From contig UQWI01000017.1 in the NCBI GenBank assembly GCA_900544765.1, positions 1 to 43,432 of the forward strand: a stretch of 43,432 nucleotides of DNA, given 5' to 3'. A program made the position numbers and the translations under genes. Below, in pieces: positions 23,428 to 32,227 of this stretch (positions are counted from its first letter, which is position 1; every line of letters starts with the position of its first letter). Below the pieces are notes generated by a model. It worked only from the letters and a program-made list of their open reading frames with translations. It did not search any database and was not told the origin of the DNA. The DNA comes from an uncultured Eubacteriales bacterium (GTDB lineage Bacteria; Bacillota; Clostridia; Oscillospirales; Oscillospiraceae).

Positions 23428-23910
23428 ATGTTCAGAGAAATGCGCAGGGCCAGACAGCAGCTTGCGCGCGAAGAAGCGGAGGCAATACTCAACCGGGGCA
23501 GCAGCGGCGTGCTGTGTGTCCTGGGCGACGGGGGATACCCCTATGGAGTGCCCATCAGCTACGTCTATGCCGACGGCCACATATACATGCACTGCGCCAG
23601 ATCCGGCCACAAGCTCGACGCTGTCAGGGCCTGCGACAAGGCCTGTTTCACCGTCGTAGATGCAGACGACGTGGTGCAGGAGGAGTTTACTACGCATTAC
23701 AGGAGCGCCATCGCCTTCGGGCGGGTGCGTGAGCTCACCGGCGACGCGGACAAACGCCGCGTGGCTGAGCTGCTGTGCGCCAAGTACTGCCCCAATGTGA
23801 GCGCCGAGGACGTAGAGGGCGAGATAAAGTGCGGGTGGGCCGCGCTGAACGCGCTGGATTTCACTGTCGAGCACCTATCCGCCAAGCAGTGCCGCGAGCT
23901 GATGAAGTGA
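23428..23910 (+). CDS. Pyridoxamine 5'-phosphate oxidase-like flavin-binding protein
   Basis: A 160-residue protein of the split-barrel FMN-binding fold, of the group that includes the 5-nitroimidazole reductase NimA. The pattern LNRGSSGVLCVLGDGGYPYGVPISYVYADGHIYMHCA (cut here at its motifs GVLCV, YPYGVP and HIYMHCA) with later KLDAVRACDKACFTVV is typical. Members bind FMN and reduce small molecules, and are common in anaerobes; the true substrate is unknown and drug reduction should not be assumed. AAGGAGG lies 8 bases before ATG 23428. It is a single gene between dapB and alaS. Confidence 0.88.
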   Translation: MFREMRRARQQLAREEAEAILNRGSSGVLCVLGDGGYPYGVPISYVYADGHIYMHCARSGHKLDAVRACDKACFTVVDADDVVQEEFTTHYRSAIAFGRVRELTGDADKRRVAELLCAKYCPNVSAEDVEGEIKCGWAALNALDFTVEHLSAKQCRELMK

Positions 23911-24012
23911 GGCGGCTGTGCCTGAGGACATATGCAGCTGCTGAAAGGCTTCCGCAAGAGACGATCTGTTTTTTGATTCGTGCCCGCCGCCGTATTCGCG
24001 CTGACGCACCAC

Positions 24013-24041
24013 TTGACGAAACGTCGAAAGACGTATATTAT
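24013..24041 (+). promoter_or_regulatory. Promoter of alaS
   Basis: -35 TTGACG (24013-24018), 17-base spacer and -10 TATTAT (24036-24041), giving an untranslated leader of only about 33 bases. Confidence 0.75.
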
Positions 24042-24079
24042 AGTATGACGCAAATGCGAAGAAAAATGGAGGCTGACAC

Positions 24080-26728
24080 ATGAAAGCTTTCGGGCTTAAC
24101 GAACTCAGGGAGATGTTCCTGAGCTTCTTTGAATCCAAGGGGCACCTGCGCCTGCCGAGCTTCTCGCTAGTGCCGCAGAACGACCCGTCCCTGCTGCTGA
24201 TAAACTCCGGCATGGCTCCGCTCAAGCCGTATTTCACCGGCGAGCAGATTCCCCCGCGCCGCCGCGTCTGCACCTGCCAGAAGTGCGTGCGCACCGGCGA
24301 CATAGACAACATAGGCAAGACCGCCCGCCACGGCACCTTCTTTGAGATGCTGGGCAACTTTTCCTTCGGCGACTACTTCAAGCACGAGGCCATAGCCTGG
24401 TGCTGGGAGTTCCTTACCAGCCCCGACTGGGTGGGTATGGATCCCGACCGTCTCTATCCGAGCGTCTTTGAGGATGACGACGAGGCCTTCGCCATCTGGC
24501 GCGACGAGATAGGCATCCCGCCCGAGCGCATCTTCCGCTTCGGCCGCGAGGACAACTTCTGGGAGCACGGCACCGGCGCCTGCGGCCCCTGCAGCGAGGT
24601 CTACTACGACCGCGGCGAGAAGTACGGCTGCGGCAGGCCCGACTGCACCGTCGGCTGCGACTGCGACCGCTACATCGAGGTCTGGAACAACGTTTTCAGC
24701 CAGTTCAACTCCGACGGCCAGGGCCACTACACCGAGCTCGCCCATAAGAACATCGACACCGGCATGGGACTTGAGCGTCTAGCCTGCGTCTGCCAGGATG
24801 TACCCAGCCTCTTCGACGTCGACACCGTTATGAACATCACCCACAAGGTCAGCGAGCTCACCGGCGCGCACTATGGCGAGAGCCAGAAGGCCGACGTGTC
24901 CCTGCGCGTCATCACCGACCACATCAGGAGCGCCACCTTCCTCATCGGCGACGGCGTCCTGCCCAGCAACGAGGGGCGCGGCTACGTCCTGCGCCGCCTG
25001 CTGCGTCGCGCGGCCCGTCACGGCAAGCTCCTGGGCGTCAACGAGCCCTTCCTCTACAAAGTCTGCGAGACAGTAATCCACGAAAACCGCACCGCTTACC
25101 CCGACCTGGTGGACAAGCAGAGCTTCATCACCCGCGTCATCAAGACCGAGGAGGAGAGCTTCGCCCGCACCATCGACGGCGGCATGAAGATACTCAGCGA
25201 GCTCATGGACGGCCTCAAGGCCAAGGGCGAGACCGTGCTGTCCGGAGAGGACACTTTCCGTCTCTACGACACCTACGGCTTCCCGCTCGACCTCACTGAG
25301 GACATCCTGTCCGACGCCGGTATGACCGCCGACACGGAGGGCTTCGATAAGCTCATGACAGAGCAGCGTGAGCGCGCCCGCGCCGCCCGCGGAGATATCT
25401 CCGGCTGGGCCGGCCTGGATTTGGGCCTCGACAACGTACCCACCGAGTTCACCGGTTACGACACCCTCTCCGACACCGGTACGGTGGAGGCGCTTATCGC
25501 CGCCGGGGAGCTCTCCGGCGAGCTGGGCGAGGGCACCGAGGGCAGCGTAGTGCTGGATAAAACGCCCTTCTACGCCGAAATGGGCGGTCAGGTGGCCGAC
25601 CACGGCGTCATCACGGGCGAGGGCGGCGCCGAGTTCACTGTCACCGACGTGCAAAAGACCAAGGGCGGCAAGTACCTGCACACCGGCACCATGACGCGCG
25701 GCAGCTTCCATCTGGGCGAGAACGTCCAGGCTGTCGTAGACGCCGAGCGCCGTACCGCCATTATGCGCGCACACTCTGCCACGCACCTGCTCCACGCCGC
25801 GCTGCGCCGCGTCCTGGGCGACCACGTCCATCAGGCGGGCTCTCTCGTCGAGCCCGACAGGCTGCGCTTCGACTTCACCCACTTCTCCGCCATGACCGGC
25901 GAGGAGCTGCTCGAGGTCGCGCGCATAGTAAACCATGAGATTCTCGCGGGAGACGGCGTCAGCACCGAGGTTATGGACCTCGAGGCTGCGCGCGCCAGGG
26001 GCGCACAGGCCCTGTTCGGCGAGAAATACGGCGAGAGCGTCCGCGTCGTTACGATGGGGGGCTTCTCCAGCGAGCTGTGCGGCGGTACCCACGTCGACAA
26101 CACTGCCAAGGTCGGCCCCTTCAGAATAGAGAGCGAGTTCTCCGTTGCCAGCGGAGTGAGGCGTATCGAGGCCGTCACCGGCCTGGAGTTCTTCCGCGAG
26201 AACGAGGAGAACAACCGCAAGCTGCTTGCCATGGCAGACATGCTCAAGACCAGCCCCAACGAGGTGGTCGAGAAGGCCAGGGCCGCGCTGGACAACCTGC
26301 GTGAGATGCGCCGCCGCGTCGACGCGCTCCAGGACAAGATACGTTCCGGCGAGATTGAGAACTTCATCACCTCCGGCCACGCCGTGGGCTCCCTGAAGGT
26401 CGTCACCGTGACCATCCCCGAGACCGGCGGAGAGGACATGCGCCGCATGGGCGACTTCCTGCGCGAGCGTGAGCCCGGCATTGTGGCCGTGCTTGCCTCT
26501 GTCAAGGACGGGAAAATAACCTTCCTGGCCGTCTGCGGCAAGGACGCCGTAGCTGCGGGCGTCAAGGCCGGCGACATCATCCGCCAGGTAACCGCGCTCA
26601 CCGGCGGCAAGGGCGGCGGCAAGCCCGACAGCGCCATGGGCGGCGGACACGACCTGCTCATGCTCGACAATGCCCTGGCCATGGTCGACAACTTTGTCGC
26701 CATGAAGCTTGGGCTATCGAAAGAGTAA
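24080..26728 (+). CDS. alaS: Alanyl-tRNA synthetase
   Basis: An 882-residue class II synthetase, full length for the family. The N-terminal catalytic core starts with LNELREMFLSFFESKGH, has the class II motif 1 SLLLINSGMAPLKPYF around 35-52 and motif 2 GKTARHGTFFEMLGNFSFGDYFK around 80-100. Next come the tRNA-binding helical domain, the editing domain with zinc ligands HSATHLLHAAL (near 563) and CGGTHVDNT (near 667), and a C-terminal DHHA1 domain with GGKGGGKPDSAMGGG. Start at ATG 24080, with TGGAGG upstream. The short leader leaves no room for a T-box, so control by charged tRNA is not evident. Confidence 0.98.
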   Translation: MKAFGLNELREMFLSFFESKGHLRLPSFSLVPQNDPSLLLINSGMAPLKPYFTGEQIPPRRRVCTCQKCVRTGDIDNIGKTARHGTFFEMLGNFSFGDYFKHEAIAWCWEFLTSPDWVGMDPDRLYPSVFEDDDEAFAIWRDEIGIPPERIFRFGREDNFWEHGTGACGPCSEVYYDRGEKYGCGRPDCTVGCDCDRYIEVWNNVFSQFNSDGQGHYTELAHKNIDTGMGLERLACVCQDVPSLFDVDTVMNITHKVSELTGAHYGESQKADVSLRVITDHIRSATFLIGDGVLPSNEGRGYVLRRLLRRAARHGKLLGVNEPFLYKVCETVIHENRTAYPDLVDKQSFITRVIKTEEESFARTIDGGMKILSELMDGLKAKGETVLSGEDTFRLYDTYGFPLDLTEDILSDAGMTADTEGFDKLMTEQRERARAARGDISGWAGLDLGLDNVPTEFTGYDTLSDTGTVEALIAAGELSGELGEGTEGSVVLDKTPFYAEMGGQVADHGVITGEGGAEFTVTDVQKTKGGKYLHTGTMTRGSFHLGENVQAVVDAERRTAIMRAHSATHLLHAALRRVLGDHVHQAGSLVEPDRLRFDFTHFSAMTGEELLEVARIVNHEILAGDGVSTEVMDLEAARARGAQALFGEKYGESVRVVTMGGFSSELCGGTHVDNTAKVGPFRIESEFSVASGVRRIEAVTGLEFFRENEENNRKLLAMADMLKTSPNEVVEKARAALDNLREMRRRVDALQDKIRSGEIENFITSGHAVGSLKVVTVTIPETGGEDMRRMGDFLREREPGIVAVLASVKDGKITFLAVCGKDAVAAGVKAGDIIRQVTALTGGKGGGKPDSAMGGGHDLLMLDNALAMVDNFVAMKLGLSKE

Positions 26729-26734
26729 TAACGT

Positions 26735-26761
26735 GCAGGGAGGGCCTCGCGCCCTCCTTGC
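26735..26761 (+). terminator. Hairpin after alaS
   Basis: GCAGGGAGGGC (26735-26745) pairs with GCCCTCCTTGC (26751-26761) with one wobble, 6 bases after the stop. No strong U-run follows, so it is a probable but imperfect terminator. Confidence 0.55.
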
Positions 26762-26848
26762 CTTGATTTGAGGCCGGGCGGCTTCAGGCGAGGCCGTTGC
26801 CGGCGAGTGGAATGGGCTTATTGCCCGGGAAAATAAGGAGGTAAAATC

Positions 26849-27193
26849 ATGTCAGACTGCCTGTTTTGCAAGATAGCGGCGGGAGAGATCCCGTCCAACA
26901 AGGTGTACGAGGATGAGAGCGTCCTTGCCTTCAGGGACATCAATCCACAGGCGCCGACTCACATCCTTGTGATACCCAAGCAGCACGTTGCCGACAGCGC
27001 CGCCCAGATTACTGAGGCCAACAGCGCCGCAGTAGCGCACTGCTTTGAAGTCATTGCCAAGATTGCCGCCCAGGAGGGGCTGAGCGACGGCTTCCGCGTC
27101 ATCACCAACTCCGGCCACGCCGCGGGGCAGACAGTGCCCCACCTGCACTTCCACATACTCGCCGGCGCCGAGATGGCAGAAAAGCTGCTGTAA
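26849..27193 (+). CDS. HIT-family nucleotide-binding protein (HinT-like)
   Basis: A 114-residue histidine-triad protein. The signature HLHFHIL is at about 98-104, with the N-terminal CLFCKIAAGEIPSNKVYED typical of the HinT branch. Such proteins hydrolyse adenosine phosphoramidates and related AMP conjugates. It is full length, with AAGGAGGT 8 bases before the ATG. It lies between alaS and holA as a separate unit bounded by hairpins on both sides. Confidence 0.93.
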   Translation: MSDCLFCKIAAGEIPSNKVYEDESVLAFRDINPQAPTHILVIPKQHVADSAAQITEANSAAVAHCFEVIAKIAAQEGLSDGFRVITNSGHAAGQTVPHLHFHILAGAEMAEKLL

Positions 27194-27202
27194 TTCAAAA
27201 CT

Positions 27203-27243
27203 GCCGCCGGCCTGAGGGCCGGGGCCCGGTGAGCCGGCGGCAC
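27203..27243. terminator. GC-rich hairpin between the HIT gene and holA
   Basis: TGCCGCCGGC (27203-27212) pairs perfectly with GCCGGCGGCA (27234-27243), with an inner GGCC/GGCC pairing. No U-run, so it is a stable intergenic hairpin and not a clear intrinsic terminator. Confidence 0.45.
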
Positions 27244-27262
27244 AACAGAGAGGAGGTATCCG

Positions 27263-28309
27263 ATGCCCAGAAAAGCATTCCGCCAACAGGACAGCTTCAA
27301 CTACGCGGAAATAAGCCGTGAGCTGAAACGCTCCGGCCCTGCAAGGCTGTACCTGCTGCATGGGCAGGAGGATTACCTCCTTTCGCGCTTCGTTGAGGAG
27401 CTCACGCGCGCCTGCCTGCCCGAGGGCAGGGACGATTTTTCATACAGGGAGCTTGACGGGGCGTCGCTCTCAATGCAGGAGCTCTCAGACAGCGTGAATG
27501 CGCTGCCGTTTGCCACGGAGCGCACGCTCACGCTCGTGCGCGGCTACGACATCAACCACGTCAAGGACTCGGACTTCAAGGCCCTGGAGGGCATAGTGTC
27601 GGACGTGCCTGATTATGCCACGCTTGCCTTCATAAACCGTGGGCAAAGCGAGCCGGACGGACGCTTGAAGTCCGTAAAGATGCTGAAAAAATATGCCCGC
27701 GACATAGACTTCCGCGAGCAGGGCGGCAGCGCCCTAAACGACTGGCTGCGCCGGCGCTTCGCAGCATTGGGCAAGCGCATCGGCAGCGACGGCTGCGAGG
27801 CGCTAATCTATGCCAGCGGGAATCTGATGGGCGCGCTGCTGCCCGAGATTGAGAAGATAGCCGCCGGTACGCCGGGAGAGGAGATAACCGTGCAGGACGT
27901 TGAGCGTCTCGCCTTCCGAATCCCGGAGACCAGGGCCTTCGACATGACGGACTGCATTGCGGGACGCGACTATGACGGCGCGACGCGCTGCATGAGCGAC
28001 CTGGTCGCAATGGGGGAGGAGCCGCTGCTCATCCTCGGCGCGCTCAGCTACCAGATGCGCCGTCTCTACGCGGCCCGGCTGGCGCAGGAGGAGCGCCTCG
28101 GGCGCGACTTCGTGGTCAAATGCACGGGCGCCAAGAGCAGCTTTGCCTATGACAAGCTCACCGGCAGCGCCAGACGCTTCAGCCTTGACGGGCTGCGCCG
28201 TGCAGTGGAGCTATGCGTCGAGACCGACTACGCCATGAAGAGTTCCGGCGGCGACGCGCAGGAGCGCTTGAACGAGCTGCTGCTCAGATTGGCGGTGGAG
28301 TGCCGGTGA
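27263..28309 (+). CDS. holA: DNA polymerase III, delta subunit
   Basis: A 348-residue clamp-loader delta subunit. The AAA+-like N-terminal domain starts with PARLYLLHGQEDYLLSRFVEEL (about 25-46) where the Walker A is degenerate, as expected for delta; FATERTLTLVRGYD and later MGALLPEIEKIAA, FDMTDCIAGRD and LGALSYQMRRLYAA are typical. It opens the sliding clamp for loading at replication forks. ATG 27263 has GAGGAGGT upstream. The stop overlaps the start of rnmV by three bases, so the pair is translationally coupled. Confidence 0.93.
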   Translation: MPRKAFRQQDSFNYAEISRELKRSGPARLYLLHGQEDYLLSRFVEELTRACLPEGRDDFSYRELDGASLSMQELSDSVNALPFATERTLTLVRGYDINHVKDSDFKALEGIVSDVPDYATLAFINRGQSEPDGRLKSVKMLKKYARDIDFREQGGSALNDWLRRRFAALGKRIGSDGCEALIYASGNLMGALLPEIEKIAAGTPGEEITVQDVERLAFRIPETRAFDMTDCIAGRDYDGATRCMSDLVAMGEEPLLILGALSYQMRRLYAARLAQEERLGRDFVVKCTGAKSSFAYDKLTGSARRFSLDGLRRAVELCVETDYAMKSSGGDAQERLNELLLRLAVECR

Positions 28310-28905
28310 TAAGCGTGCGTGAGGTCATCGTCTGCGAGGGCCGCTACGACAAGGATACGCTCAGCCAGGTGTTCGACGCCGTAATCATAGAGACGGGCGG
28401 TTTCGGCGTGTTCAACGACCGCGAGAAGCTTGAGCTCCTGCGCCGCCTGGCCGAGGCCCGGGGCCTGGTCATACTCACAGACAGTGACGCCGCCGGCTTC
28501 CAGATTCGCGGCTATCTCAAGGGGGCGATAGACCCCGCCATGGTCAAGCACGCATATATCCCGGACGTGCCCGGGCGCGAGAAGCGCAAAAAGACGGCTT
28601 CGCGGGCCGGTACTCTGGGCGTGGAGGGGATGAAGCCCGAGGTGCTTGTTGACGCGCTGCGGCGCGCAGGAGCTACCCTGGACGGACAGAGCGCCGCGCA
28701 GGGCAGGGGGGACGTCACTTCGGCGGAGCTTTATGAACTCGGCCTGATGGGGCGCGAGGGTTCCACGGAGCTCAGGGCGGCCCTGCTGGCCAGCCTGGGC
28801 CTGCCCGCCAAGCTGAAGGGAGGGGCGCTGCGCGACGTGCTCGGCGCGCTCTATACCCGCGATGAGCTCGAGGCCGCTGTCAGGAGGCTTGCCTCTCCTC
28901 TATGA
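28306..28905 (+). CDS. rnmV: Ribonuclease M5
   Basis: A 199-residue Toprim-domain nuclease that matures 5S rRNA in Firmicutes. The N-terminal Toprim motifs are clear: EVIVCEGRYDKDTL (catalytic Glu in VCEGRYD) and VILTDSDAAGFQIRG (the DxD). The C-terminal half is the M5-specific part. I chose the GTG at 28306, which overlaps the holA stop (GTGA) and has GGTGGAG 4-10 bases upstream; a GTG two codons earlier is possible. Its 3' end overlaps a convergent small membrane-protein gene by about 26 bases. Confidence 0.9.
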   Translation: MISVREVIVCEGRYDKDTLSQVFDAVIIETGGFGVFNDREKLELLRRLAEARGLVILTDSDAAGFQIRGYLKGAIDPAMVKHAYIPDVPGREKRKKTASRAGTLGVEGMKPEVLVDALRRAGATLDGQSAAQGRGDVTSAELYELGLMGREGSTELRAALLASLGLPAKLKGGALRDVLGALYTRDELEAAVRRLASPL

Positions 28906-29122
28906 GCACGCTCGCCAGCGCTGCTATAAGCAATACCGCCTGCGGCAGGGTCATGAGTTCGCGCGCCAGGCGGTAGAGATGTGCCGTACCGGCCGTGAAC
29001 ACTCCGCCGTCCAGCAGCAGCATCCAGGCGCAGAAGAGCATGACGCAGCTCAGCTGCAGAGCGCGTATCACAACTTCCCAGGCCGCCGGGGACATGGACA
29101 GTATCCGGCGTATAGTTTTCAT
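28880..29122 (-). CDS. Small hydrophobic membrane protein
   Basis: An 80-residue protein with two hydrophobic segments (about 17-37, VVIRALQLSCVMLFCAWMLLL in part, and about 57-73, LPQAVLLIAALASVLIE). The start is ATG 29122, with GGTGAT upstream; the longer frame from 29215 has no site. It faces rnmV and overlaps its 3' end by about 26 bases, so the two transcripts would form an antisense overlap. No family recognised. Confidence 0.6.
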   Translation of the reverse strand: MKTIRRILSMSPAAWEVVIRALQLSCVMLFCAWMLLLDGGVFTAGTAHLYRLARELMTLPQAVLLIAALASVLIEERQAS

Positions 29123-29261
29123 ATGTATCACCAGGCCCATTGTAGCCCGGCGCAGCAAACCCCGCAAGGCAAAAAAATTGCCAGCGGGGCATTTTTGTTC
29201 TGGTACACGGGACACATGTGTGCTATACTTATGTAAAGCTGTAGCAGGGGGTTAATCAGAT

Positions 29262-29723
29262 ATGAAATGTCCGTTTTGCGGCTTCACCGAGAGCCGCGTC
29301 ATAGATTCGCGTCCCGCCGACGAGGGCGCGACCATCCGCCGCCGCCGCGAGTGCCTGGCCTGCACCAAGCGCTTCACTACATACGAGATTATAGAGCGGC
29401 TGCCGCTGGTGGTCGTGAAGCGTGACGGTTCGCGCCAGACTTTTGACAAGGTCAAGCTCATCAACGGCATGGTGCGCGCCTGTGAGAAGCGCCCGGTGTC
29501 GCTCTCGTCGCTCGAGCAGATAGCCGACGAGATAGAGCAGGAGCTCCAGAGCGACCTCGAGCGCGAGGTCAGCACGACGGAGATAGGCGAGATGGTCATG
29601 GACAGGCTCAAGGACGTCGACGAGGTGGCCTATGTCCGCTTCGCCAGCGTGTACCGCTCCTTCAAGGACATAAACACGTTTATGGAGGAGCTAACCAAGC
29701 TGCTCAAGCAGAAGGACAGTTGA
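29262..29723 (+). CDS. nrdR: Transcriptional repressor NrdR
   Basis: A 153-residue ATP/dATP-sensing repressor of ribonucleotide reductase genes. The N-terminal zinc ribbon has CPFC at 3-6 and CLAC at 31-34, with the [19 protein letters not shown] segment; the ATP-cone domain starts at [13 protein letters not shown] (about 49-61). Full length for the family. AGGGGG lies upstream of the ATG with an 11-base spacing. No nrd genes or NrdR boxes are nearby, so it acts in trans on genes elsewhere. Confidence 0.97.
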   Translation: MKCPFCGFTESRVIDSRPADEGATIRRRRECLACTKRFTTYEIIERLPLVVVKRDGSRQTFDKVKLINGMVRACEKRPVSLSSLEQIADEIEQELQSDLEREVSTTEIGEMVMDRLKDVDEVAYVRFASVYRSFKDINTFMEELTKLLKQKDS

Positions 29724-29785
29724 TATATACCCCGTTTCCCGGCAACTATGCTGCCGGCAGAGTGTTCTGACATGGAGGTTTTGTC

Positions 29786-30040
29786 ATGGACGTACGTTGG
29801 ATTGCCCTGACCGCCACCGTGTGCGCCGTGCTGCTCCTGATGGGCGTGATGCTCAGACGCAGACGGAAAAGCGGGCTGCACAGGGCGGCCAACGCGCTCC
29901 TTGCACTGGCCGCCGTGCCGGCGGCCGGTGTGGTGCTGGCATTTGCGGTGGGCAGGATGGTTGTCTATTGGCTGGCACTTGCGCTCACTGCCGTCCTGTT
30001 TTTGCTCTGGTTCTTCCTGCGCGTGTGCAGAAGCTGTTAG
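29786..30040 (+). CDS. Small membrane protein, unknown family
   Basis: An 84-residue protein with three predicted membrane segments (about 5-23, 34-54 and 57-77) and a short RRRRK turn after the first, so the positively charged loop should be cytosolic. TGGAGG lies 9 bases before the ATG. It sits 62 bases behind nrdR and its 3' end overlaps the convergent DUF4363-like gene by 4 bases. No family recognised. Confidence 0.6.
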   Translation: MDVRWIALTATVCAVLLLMGVMLRRRRKSGLHRAANALLALAAVPAAGVVLAFAVGRMVVYWLALALTAVLFLLWFFLRVCRSC

Positions 30041-30417
30041 AAAATACTGGATAGACTCAGGCTTTCCATTTCACATAGGCTCTCAATGTGCGCAATTAGG
30101 CTCGCGTAGAGGGGGAACGCCCCTTCCGGCTCATCTGAGGCGAGTGTGGCGGTCAGATCACGCAGTCCGTAGCCGACGGCGTCGATTTCGGTGTGGCGCA
30201 GGAATATGCCCGCGTAGAGCTCGTTTGCCTTCCAGTCGGACTCCGCCTTCTGCGCGTGTTCAAGCGCGAGGGCGTATTCGCCGTTTTCACAGTAGGCCCG
30301 GGAGAGTGCCAGCGAGCCGGTCAGGCCGTCCGTGAACTCGTGAAGATAATGCGTATTGTAAAGGCCGCCTGCGATAAGCGTCAGAAGCAGCGCTGCGGCG
30401 ACGATTTCCTTTTTCAC
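30037..30417 (-). CDS. DUF4363-like membrane-anchored protein
   Basis: A 126-residue protein with an N-terminal membrane anchor (about 4-22) and a helical outer domain with repeated Tyr, Leu and Ala patterns ([21 protein letters not shown]). This fits the DUF4363 family often found next to YetF-type genes in Clostridia. The start is GTG 30417, overlapping the yetF-like stop (GTGA), with GGAGGGG upstream. The two are probably co-expressed at the membrane. Function unknown. Confidence 0.75.
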   Translation of the reverse strand: MKKEIVAAALLLTLIAGGLYNTHYLHEFTDGLTGSLALSRAYCENGEYALALEHAQKAESDWKANELYAGIFLRHTEIDAVGYGLRDLTATLASDEPEGAFPLYASLIAHIESLCEMESLSLSSIF

Positions 30418-31103
30418 TTTTTCCCCTCCATAGGCGCGCAGAAGGTGGTCCCGGTTTTGTCCGCTATCAGCAGATACGCGTCCTTTGCCGACTTCAGCCC
30501 GAAGCGCTTGAGCTCACGGCGGAGCCAGGTCTCGTCGCGGCCCATGGCGCGCAGATTGTCGCTGAGCACACGGCCGTTGTTTATCAGTATGACCGGGTAA
30601 CCGTTGCTTTCAGGTGTGAGCCCCAAATCGCACGCGGTCGCGCTGCGGAACTGCGGGTAGAGAATCGCGTTGAGGTCGCCGTCGGTTTCCAGAATGGCGT
30701 ACTGGACCTGCGAGATATCCAGTATGTCCTTGCTTCGCAGTTGTTCTGCGAGTTCGTCCGGCGTAAAGCGGTTCCGCTGCATTTCCCGCTGGTCGATTTT
30801 GCCCTCGCGGATGAGAAAGCTCGGTCGCCCGAAGAGAGCTCTGCGCAGTTTGGGCGAGGACATGGCCGCGCCGGAAATGAGCACTTCGCAGCAGAAGAGC
30901 ACCACAATTGGCAGCAGCCCGTTGAGCAGGGGGATGCCGATGTCCTGCAGCGGATGCGCGCCCAGGTCAGCTATCAGCACGGCCACTGCGAACTCGGGCA
31001 ATTCCAGCTCGCTGAGCTGACGCTTGCCCATGAGGCGCATGAAAATAAGCAGTGCGAAATAGACAATCAGCGTTCGGATAATTACTATAGTCAAGTTTAT
31101 CAC
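30414..31103 (-). CDS. YetF/DUF421-family membrane protein
   Basis: A 229-residue protein with three N-terminal membrane segments in the first 90 residues (including [27 protein letters not shown], a family hallmark cut here) and a cytosolic C-terminal domain (about 95-225) with the [25 protein letters not shown] and [14 protein letters not shown] patterns. B. subtilis YetF and relatives are linked to spore or cell envelope functions, with no proven activity. The start is GTG 31103. It is divergent from guaA and coupled to the DUF4363-like gene. Confidence 0.88.
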   Translation of the reverse strand: MINLTIVIIRTLIVYFALLIFMRLMGKRQLSELELPEFAVAVLIADLGAHPLQDIGIPLLNGLLPIVVLFCCEVLISGAAMSSPKLRRALFGRPSFLIREGKIDQREMQRNRFTPDELAEQLRSKDILDISQVQYAILETDGDLNAILYPQFRSATACDLGLTPESNGYPVILINNGRVLSDNLRAMGRDETWLRRELKRFGLKSAKDAYLLIADKTGTTFCAPMEGKK

Positions 31104-31136
31104 CCCAACATATCATTACCAAATATGGAGGTTGTT

Positions 31137-32117
31137 ATGAGCAATTCCAACACTAGACCCGAAATGGAGCGTATCACCACTCCTGAGCTGGCCGAGGCGT
31201 TTATCGACGAGCAGCTCAAGGCCCTGCGCGAGCAGATAGGCACCGGCAAGGTGCTGCTGGCCCTGTCCGGCGGCGTGGACTCGTCCGTCGTTGCGGCGCT
31301 GCTCATCAAGGCCGTCGGCAAGCAGCTCGAGTGCGTACACGTCAACCACGGTCTTATGCGCAAGGGCGAAAGCGAGCAGGTCATCGAAGTGTTCCGCAAC
31401 CAGCTGGGCGCGAATCTGACCTACGTCGACGCGGTGGACCGCTTCCTGGACAAGCTCGAGGGCGTCGCCGACCCGGAGCAGAAGCGCAAGATTATCGGCG
31501 CGGAGTTCATCCGCGTTTTCGAGGAGGAGGCGCGCAAGCTTGAGGGCATAGGCTTCCTCGCACAGGGGACTATCTACCCGGATATCGTCGAATCCGGCCC
31601 GGTCAAGAGCCATCACAACGTCGGCGGCCTGCCGGAGGACATGCAGTTTGAGCTGGTTGAGCCGCTTAAGTTCCTGTACAAGGACGAGGTGCGCGTAGTT
31701 GGTAAGGCGCTGGGATTGCCGGACTCCATGGTATACCGTCAGCCCTTCCCGGGTCCCGGCCTTGGTGTACGCTGCGTCGGCGCCATCACCCGCGACAGGC
31801 TTGAGGCCGTGCGCGAGAGCGACGCCATCCTGCGCGAGGAGTTCGCCCGTGAAGGCCTGGACAAGACCGTGTGGCAGTACTTCACCGTGGTGCCGCCCGT
31901 GACCAGTACCGGCGTGCGCGACGGCAAGCGCGTGGACGCATGGCCGGTCGTCATCCGTGCCGTGAATACCCGCGACGCCATGAGCGCGGATATCGAGGAG
32001 CTGCCCTGGCCGCTAATGCGCCGCCTGACCGAGCGCATAACCAGTGAAGTCCCCGGCGTCAACCGCGTCCTCTACGACCTCACCCCGAAGCCGCCAGCAA
32101 CGATCGAGTGGGAATAA
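31137..32117 (+). CDS. guaA: GMP synthase, ATP-pyrophosphatase and dimerisation domains only
   Basis: A 326-residue protein that adenylates XMP and aminates it to GMP. It has the PP-loop SGGVDSS at 44-50, the [13 protein letters not shown] segment and the C-terminal dimerisation domain, ending in the invariant PPATIEWE. The N-terminal glutamine amidotransferase domain (about 190 residues) found in most bacterial GuaA is absent; the ATG at 31137 has TGGAGG upstream and the frame before it shows no such domain. So either a separate glutaminase subunit exists elsewhere (as in archaea) or the enzyme uses ammonia. A promoter TAGACA-17-TACTAT (31060-31088) fits. Its 3' end is the attachment site of the island that follows. 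Confidence 0.92.
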   Translation: MSNSNTRPEMERITTPELAEAFIDEQLKALREQIGTGKVLLALSGGVDSSVVAALLIKAVGKQLECVHVNHGLMRKGESEQVIEVFRNQLGANLTYVDAVDRFLDKLEGVADPEQKRKIIGAEFIRVFEEEARKLEGIGFLAQGTIYPDIVESGPVKSHHNVGGLPEDMQFELVEPLKFLYKDEVRVVGKALGLPDSMVYRQPFPGPGLGVRCVGAITRDRLEAVRESDAILREEFAREGLDKTVWQYFTVVPPVTSTGVRDGKRVDAWPVVIRAVNTRDAMSADIEELPWPLMRRLTERITSEVPGVNRVLYDLTPKPPATIEWE

Positions 32118-32118
32118 G
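32106..32118 (+). repeat. attL: guaA 3' end, core direct repeat
   Basis: GAGTGGGAATAAG, covering the last codons and stop of guaA. The identical 13 bases recur at 42144-42156. GMP synthase 3' ends are a known integration hotspot with this GAGTGGGA core. Confidence 0.8.
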
Positions 32119-32137
32119 AATTTAATATACCATACAT

Positions 32138-32171
32138 CCCTGAAATGCCTGTAATTACAGGCATTTCAGGG
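32138..32171 (+). terminator. Terminator after guaA
   Basis: A perfect 34-base palindrome: CCCTGAAATGCCTGTAA paired with its complement (32155-32171), followed by attttgctattttt. It lies inside the island just past attL and would stop both guaA and the leftward integrase transcript. Confidence 0.85.
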
Positions 32172-32188
32172 ATTTTGCTATTTTTAGC

Positions 32189-32227
32189 GGCTACAAATTG
32201 ACTACACTTTGCTAGGTTCTGTAGCCA
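32189..32227 (+). repeat. Integrase arm-type repeats, left end
   Basis: Contains GGCTACAAA (32189-32197) and GACTACACTTTG (32200-32211), then GTAGCC at 32221-32226. The string CTACACTTTG and GGCTACAAA also occur at 42026-42047 near the right repeat, so they may be integrase arm-binding sites. Confidence 0.5.

Noticed and set aside
24042..24079. T-box riboswitch for alaS
   Set aside because: The predicted leader is only about 33 bases, too short for a T-box, and no such conserved sequence is seen.
24779..26650. A 623-codon open frame on the minus strand opposite alaS, and similar long frames opposite the dehydratase, cyuA, rlmD-like, SpoIID-like and asd genes
   Set aside because: They mirror the codon pattern of GC-rich genes on the other strand, have no ribosome sites and no family-like motifs.
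30741..31136. An N-terminal extension of guaA that could be the glutaminase domain
   Set aside because: It runs antisense through the yetF-like gene, carries no Cys-His-Glu amidotransferase motifs and has no start site.
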